Source: Saccharicrinis sp963665705 (GTDB lineage Bacteria > Bacteroidota > Bacteroidia > Bacteroidales > Marinilabiliaceae). Taken from it: 64,000 nucleotides of DNA. Of this stretch, positions 59,951 through 64,000 are shown piece after piece. The notes beneath the pieces were generated by a model. That model ran no database searches, was not told the origin of the DNA, and worked only from the letters and a program-made list of their open reading frames with translations. The translations under genes and the position numbers were made by a program. How positions within the stretch are numbered: the stretch's first letter is position 1; each line of letters starts with the position of its first letter. The stretch covers positions 5,518,001 to 5,582,000 of the forward strand of contig OY762448.1 in assembly GCA_963665705.1 (NCBI GenBank). Direction: 5' to 3'.

Positions 59951-61171
59951 TTAGAAAGCTGCCATTAGTAAACCAATGTCCTTTGAAGGAAGAGAAAAAG
60001 TTTCACCAATATAATGGTTAGTTAAAATACCTTTATAAATATATACACCATTACTAAATCCTGCATTTTCTTTAATTAAAGAATCAATGCTGCCTGAATC
60101 CGCAATCTGTAATAACATCTCTGCAAAAATATTGCTTAATGCTATTGTTGCTGTTCGAGAAACATGAGAAGCAACATTAGGAACGCAGTAATGAATTACA
60201 TTGTGTTTTCTGAAAACTGGGTGAGCAAAGTCCGTACAAATTGAAGATTCAAAACAGCCTCCTTGACCAATGCTGAGGTCAATTATGATGGATCCTGGTT
60301 TCATTTGTTTAACCTGATCTTCCGTTACAAAATAACTTAATCCAGATTGTAAATATCTAAGATTTCCAATGACAGCATCTGCTGATTTTAGAGCTTTTGA
60401 TAAAGCTTTTGGATGTAAAACAGAAGTAAATACTCTCTGTCCGATACTATCTTGAAGGTCTTTTAAGTTTTTAAATGAATTGTCAAAAACTTTTACAGTA
60501 GCCCCCAGGCCTATGGCTGCACGAGCAGCACTTTCACCAGCAGTTCCTGCACCTAAAATAACAACTTCAGCAGGTGAAATACCTGTAATGCCTCCAAGTA
60601 AAACACCTTTGCCATTATGAGCTTTACTCAAATATTCACTAGCTATCATTACAGCTGCAGCTCCTTCTATTTCGCTCATACTCCGTAAAATAGGATAGCA
60701 GTTGTTATTATCTTTAATTAATTCAAAAGCTAGAGCATTTACACGTTTATTCATTAATTTTTGAATTAATTCACGTGATTGCTGTTTTAATTGAATTAAA
60801 GAAATAATGGTTTGTTGAGAGCTTAATAAATTAATTTCATCATCAGTAAATGGAGAGATTTTTAATACAATTTCAGCTTTAAAAACTTCATTGCTTGATT
60901 GAACAATGGTAGCTCCACATTCAGAAAAATCATTATCAAAATAATTGGCAGGTTCTCCTGCTCCAGTTTCAAATAATACAACATGCCCTTTTTCTACAAG
61001 TAATTCTACGCCTTGTGGGGTTAGTGCTATTCGATTCTCAAATTTTGATTTTTCTTTAGGAATTCCAATTACTAACTTTTTTTGTGTTCTTTTTACTTCC
61101 AACATTTCCTCTCTGGGAAGTAAACCCGTGTTAATTAAAGGAAAACCAGTTTTATTTTTTATGCCAGCCAT
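59951..61171 (-). CDS. ald: Alanine dehydrogenase
   Basis: An NAD-dependent enzyme interconverting alanine and pyruvate plus ammonia (AlaDH/PNT family), 406 residues. It has an N-terminal extension of about 30 residues before LVIGIPKEKSKFENRIALTP, the normal start of the family (~370 residues). Motifs: SEIEGAAAVMIASEYL, GGITGISPAEVVILGAGTAGESAAR (the Rossmann GxGxxG) and SIGQGGCFESS. It is placed between a kinase and the his genes but is not part of the his operon, since a terminator separates them. The long form with the extra N-terminus is common in Bacteroidota. Confidence 0.92.
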   Translation of the reverse strand: MAGIKNKTGFPLINTGLLPREEMLEVKRTQKKLVIGIPKEKSKFENRIALTPQGVELLVEKGHVVLFETGAGEPANYFDNDFSECGATIVQSSNEVFKAEIVLKISPFTDDEINLLSSQQTIISLIQLKQQSRELIQKLMNKRVNALAFELIKDNNNCYPILRSMSEIEGAAAVMIASEYLSKAHNGKGVLLGGITGISPAEVVILGAGTAGESAARAAIGLGATVKVFDNSFKNLKDLQDSIGQRVFTSVLHPKALSKALKSADAVIGNLRYLQSGLSYFVTEDQVKQMKPGSIIIDLSIGQGGCFESSICTDFAHPVFRKHNVIHYCVPNVASHVSRTATIALSNIFAEMLLQIADSGSIDSLIKENAGFSNGVYIYKGILTNHYIGETFSLPSKDIGLLMAAF

Positions 61172-61198
61172 TTACACCATTTAAATCAATCAACAAAT

Positions 61199-61236
61199 AA
61201 GGTGAAAGTTAATAAATATTTTAATACAATCACCTT
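61199..61236 (-). terminator. Terminator at the end of the his operon
   Basis: AAGGTGA (61199-61205) pairs with TCACCTT (61230-61236) across a 24-nt loop. On the minus strand ATTTGTTG follows. T runs on the plus side suggest it may work both ways. It lies between hisB and ald. Confidence 0.5.
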
Positions 61237-61268
61237 TTTATATTGTTATGAAATATCAAATTATAATG

Positions 61269-62393
61269 TTAAAGTGCTCCTTTAGTGCTTGGTAAGGTGT
61301 CATTAAAAACATCTTTTTTTATAGCCATTTTAAGAGCTCTTGCTAAGGCCTTAAAAATACCTTCAATTTTGTGATGCTCATTTGCTCCATCTGCCTGCAC
61401 TCGTAGGTTTGTCATGGATGAATCCGAGAAACTTTTAAAGAAGTGCATAAACATTTCAGTTGGCATGTCTCCAACCATTTCTCTTTTAAAGTCTGTTTCC
61501 CACACTAACCAGGGTCTTCCACCAAAGTCTAATGCAACGAGTGCCATACATTCATCCATTGGTAGGCAATATCCATATCTTTCAATACCTCTTTTATCTC
61601 CTAATGCCTCTTTAAATGCCTGACCTAAAGCTAAAGCAGTGTCTTCAATTGTATGATGCTCATCAACTTGTAAATCACCATTTACATTAATTGTTAAATC
61701 ACACCCTGAATGTTTCCCTATTTGTTCAAGCATATGATCAAAGAAATGCAAACCAGTTTTGATATCACATTTTCCTGTGCCATCCAGATTTAATTGTATG
61801 GAAATATCTGTTTCTGATGTTTTTCTAATAACAGTAGCTGTACGCTCTTTCGAAAAAAGAAAAGTACAAACACTATCCCAATTTGTTGTGATTAATTTGC
61901 AGGAGTCTTCTAAATCGTTCTTTTTAATTTCATCAATAGCAGAATCTTCAGCTAAGAAAATAGCTTTGCATCCCAAGTTTTTTGCTAGTTGTACATCGGT
62001 TATTCTATCACCAATAACATAAGAATTTTTTAAATCATATTCTTTGTCAAAGTACTTTTTAAGCATATCTGTTCCTGGCTTTCTGCTTGGAGAATTATCG
62101 CAGGGAAATGAACGATCAATGAAAATTTCATCAAAAATGATTCCTTCCCCCTCCAATGTTTTTAGCATTTTGTTTTGTGCTGGCCAAAAAGTATTTTCAG
62201 GAAATGAATCAGTCCCTAAGCCATCTTGATTTGTTACCATCGCTAATTCAAAATCCAGGATGGTGGCAATTTTACTTAGGTTAGAAATAGATTTGGGATA
62301 AAATTCTAATTTATCCAGGCTATCTACCTGAAAATCAATTGGAGGTTCGTTTATTATTGTTCCGTCACGATCTATAAAAAGTACTCTTTTCAT
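61269..62393 (-). CDS. hisB: Bifunctional histidinol-phosphatase / imidazoleglycerol-phosphate dehydratase
   Basis: 374 residues from the ATG at 62393, which puts MKRVLFIDRDGT at the N-terminus as in E. coli HisB; the ATG at 62420 would add nine residues. The N-terminal HAD phosphatase (about 1-165) has DRDGT, MVTNQDGLG and GDRITDVQLAKNLG. The C-terminal IGPD domain (about 180-374) has GTGKCDIKTGLHFFDHMLEQIGKHSG and two His-rich Mn sites, DEHHTIEDTALALG and EHHKIEGIFKALARAL. It catalyses steps 6 and 8 of histidine synthesis in one chain. It follows hisC by 110 nt. Confidence 0.96.
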   Translation of the reverse strand: MKRVLFIDRDGTIINEPPIDFQVDSLDKLEFYPKSISNLSKIATILDFELAMVTNQDGLGTDSFPENTFWPAQNKMLKTLEGEGIIFDEIFIDRSFPCDNSPSRKPGTDMLKKYFDKEYDLKNSYVIGDRITDVQLAKNLGCKAIFLAEDSAIDEIKKNDLEDSCKLITTNWDSVCTFLFSKERTATVIRKTSETDISIQLNLDGTGKCDIKTGLHFFDHMLEQIGKHSGCDLTINVNGDLQVDEHHTIEDTALALGQAFKEALGDKRGIERYGYCLPMDECMALVALDFGGRPWLVWETDFKREMVGDMPTEMFMHFFKSFSDSSMTNLRVQADGANEHHKIEGIFKALARALKMAIKKDVFNDTLPSTKGAL

Positions 62394-62503
62394 GCGTTTT
62401 AGTTTTTTCAATTCTAGCATTGAACTTTCAAGAGAAATGAATGATTTATTAATGGTAAGAATGAATCATTACAATTTTCATGAATGCTTCTATGTTTTTT
62501 ATT

Positions 62504-63553
62504 CTAACGATTGTTAGTATTTGAATATTTATCAAGTCCTTCATATAGGCATTTATTTTCCTCAACAGAACCAATTGTAATTCTTAAACAACCTTCGCAA
62601 AGTGAAACTGAAGATCTATCTCTAATAACAACACCCTGGTCTACTAGAAAGTTGTAAATACCTTTTGCATCATCTGTTTTTACTAATAAATAATTGGCAT
62701 CTGAGGGGTAAATTTTTTGAATGAAAGAATATTTCTTTAACTTTTCTTTCATTTCAACTTTTGCATCCAGTATTTCTTTAACCCATTTTGACATATCATC
62801 TTCACCTTTTAACAAGTCCAATGCTGTCTTTTGAGTGAGTATGTTTACATTATATGGGTATTTTATTTTATTATATATGCTAATTATTTTAGGAGAAGCA
62901 AATGCCATACCTAATCTAATACCAGCCATTCCCCATGCTTTACTAAATGTTTGTAATATAATTAGGTTAGCATACTTTTTCAATTTAGATACAAAGCTTT
63001 TTTCTGGAACAAAATCTATATATGCTTCATCAAGAATAACTATCCCTTCAAATTTTTCGATAATTGAAATAATGTCTTCTTCCTTAAAACTATTTCCTGT
63101 AGGATTATTGGGTGAACATAGAAATATAAGTTTTGTATTGTCGTCAGTAGCTTGTAATAAAGCATTAACATCTAATTTAAAATCACTTGTAAGACTTACT
63201 TTCCTTGTTTCAACGTTATTTATATCAGCTGAAACTAAATACATTCCATAAGTTGGGTCAATAGCAACAACATTATCAATACCTGGTTCACAAAAAGCTC
63301 TGTAGGCTATGTCTATAGCTTCATCACTTCCATTTCCTAAAAAAATATAGCTTGATGGAATATCTTTTATTTTCGCTATTTGTTCTTTTAACTTTCGTTG
63401 ATATGGATCCGGATATCTGTTAAAAGGCTGATTAAATGGGTTTTCATTTGCATCGAGAAAAATGGCTTCTTCTCCAGAGTATTCATCTCGAGCAGAAGAA
63501 TATGGTTTTAAAGCCTTAATATTTGGACGAATTAATTGATCTAAAGATTTCAT
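62504..63553 (-). CDS. hisC: Histidinol-phosphate aminotransferase
   Basis: A PLP enzyme converting imidazoleacetol phosphate and glutamate to histidinol phosphate, step 7. 349 residues. Motifs: LDANENPF, FLGNGSDEAID, CSPNNPTGN, ILDEAYIDF and the PLP Lys K205 in QTFSKAWGMAGIRLG. It sits between hisD and hisB, the common order hisG-D-C-B of Bacteroidota. A long AT hairpin lies in the 159-nt gap to hisD. Confidence 0.96.
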   Translation of the reverse strand: MKSLDQLIRPNIKALKPYSSARDEYSGEEAIFLDANENPFNQPFNRYPDPYQRKLKEQIAKIKDIPSSYIFLGNGSDEAIDIAYRAFCEPGIDNVVAIDPTYGMYLVSADINNVETRKVSLTSDFKLDVNALLQATDDNTKLIFLCSPNNPTGNSFKEEDIISIIEKFEGIVILDEAYIDFVPEKSFVSKLKKYANLIILQTFSKAWGMAGIRLGMAFASPKIISIYNKIKYPYNVNILTQKTALDLLKGEDDMSKWVKEILDAKVEMKEKLKKYSFIQKIYPSDANYLLVKTDDAKGIYNFLVDQGVVIRDRSSVSLCEGCLRITIGSVEENKCLYEGLDKYSNTNNR

Positions 63554-63650
63554 GTTTTAAAAAGAACTAATTATGGCTATAGGTAATTTTTAAATTAGCT
63601 TTCTTTTATATGAAAGCAATTTATATAGTAATTACATCGGTTTTAAATAA

Positions 63651-63694
63651 ATCATTCATTCTTTTATTATAAAATAATATAAAGAACGAATGAT
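63651..63694 (-). repeat. Long AT-rich inverted repeat between hisD and hisC
   Basis: ATCATTCATTCTTT (63651-63664) matches the reverse complement of 63681-63694 at 13 of 14 positions, with further A/T pairing towards the loop. It lies 19 nt after the hisD stop and ~100 nt before hisC. It has no U run, so it is more likely a processing or stability hairpin than a terminator. Confidence 0.5.
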
Positions 63695-63712
63695 GAGAAA
63701 GTGAAATGGAAA

Positions 63713-64000
63713 CTATTCCAATGATTTTAATCGAATTGTAACTGCATTTTTATGAGCATGCAACTGTTCTTCTCCAGCCATTTGTTCTATTGCAGGACCA
63801 ATTTCCTTAAGGCCTTGTGGTGAAATTTTTTGGAAAGTTATTTTCTTTAAATAGCTATCCAGATTTACACCGCTATAAGCTTTAGCATAACCATGAGTGG
63901 GTAATGTGTGATTAGTACCTGATGCATAATCACCGGCACTTTCAGGTGTATAATTGCCAATAAAAACACTTCCGGCGTTTGTTATTTTATCTGCAATGCT
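63713..64000 (-). CDS. hisD: Histidinol dehydrogenase, C-terminal part
   Basis: The last 95 codons of hisD; the gene continues past the right edge of the window. The stop is TAG at 63715-63713. GSVFIGNYTPESAGDYASGTNHTLPT is the highly conserved C-terminal block, followed by GYAKAYSGVNLDSYLKK and the ending EEQLHAHKNAVTIRL, which holds the Zn-ligand His. The enzyme oxidises histidinol to histidine in the last two steps. It is upstream of hisC on the same strand. Confidence 0.93.
   Translation of the reverse strand, partial: SIADKITNAGSVFIGNYTPESAGDYASGTNHTLPTHGYAKAYSGVNLDSYLKKITFQKISPQGLKEIGPAIEQMAGEEQLHAHKNAVTIRLKSLE

Noticed and set aside
1..64000. tRNA, rRNA, CRISPR arrays, IS elements, prophage genes
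   Set aside because: I looked for T-loop signatures, regular direct repeats, transposase or integrase motifs and phage genes and saw none. A covariance search could still find a small RNA I missed.

Overview
The window is a gene-dense, AT-rich chromosomal stretch from a member of the Bacteroidota, probably a marine or anaerobic Marinilabiliales-like lineage. The genus is not certain. The evidence is the set of family hallmarks: an HU-like domain fused to a SPOR domain, DUF3857/transglutaminase proteins, an S46 dipeptidyl-peptidase, a lipoprotein glutaminyl cyclase, LpxH, and promoter boxes of the form TAnnTTTG instead of a sigma-70 -10 box. No rRNA, tRNA, CRISPR array, insertion sequence or prophage was seen.

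Layout. 1-11 kb: end of a carboxypeptidase-regulatory-like protein, lpxH, a FabH-type ketosynthase, rmuC, a membrane sensor kinase, a family 2 glycosyltransferase, the HU-SPOR protein and two overlapping flippase-like membrane proteins. 11-13.3 kb: rsmA and mgtE, followed by a parS-like palindrome. 13.3-18.5 kb (minus): a chemosensory cluster cheW - mcp - cheA - PAS protein with no CheY, CheB or CheR; the receptor carries two tandem CZB zinc-binding motifs in its extracytoplasmic part. 18.9-28.8 kb (plus, divergent from che): five closely spaced signalling genes (REC-PAS-HisKA_3 kinase, NarL-type regulator, hybrid kinase, REC-HisKA protein with a ruined ATPase domain, and a large PAS/GAF sensor with no output domain). 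28.8-36.5 kb (minus): a secreted TPR/MORN-like repeat protein, two DUF3857 proteins (one with an intact and one with a lost transglutaminase triad), and a small lipoprotein.

36.6-49.5 kb (minus) is a complete branched-chain amino acid region: ilvC as a separate unit, then ilvD-ilvB-ilvN-leuA-leuC-leuD-leuA2-leuB. Upstream of ilvD I read a full transcription attenuator: promoter, a 21-codon leader peptide in which 10 of 11 consecutive residues are Ile/Leu/Val, mutually exclusive pairing segments, and an intrinsic terminator. Several spacers within the operon hold perfect 12-14 bp inverted repeats. A second, 25-codon possible upstream ORF precedes ilvC.

49.7-64 kb: an AraC regulator, a Pif1-like helicase, an S46 peptidase, rnhB, a glutaminyl cyclase lipoprotein, cysS, a GAF sensor kinase, alanine dehydrogenase, and the hisD(partial)-hisC-hisB end of a histidine operon.

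The strongest candidates for something undescribed are the five-gene signalling island beside the CheA cluster, and the ilv attenuator.
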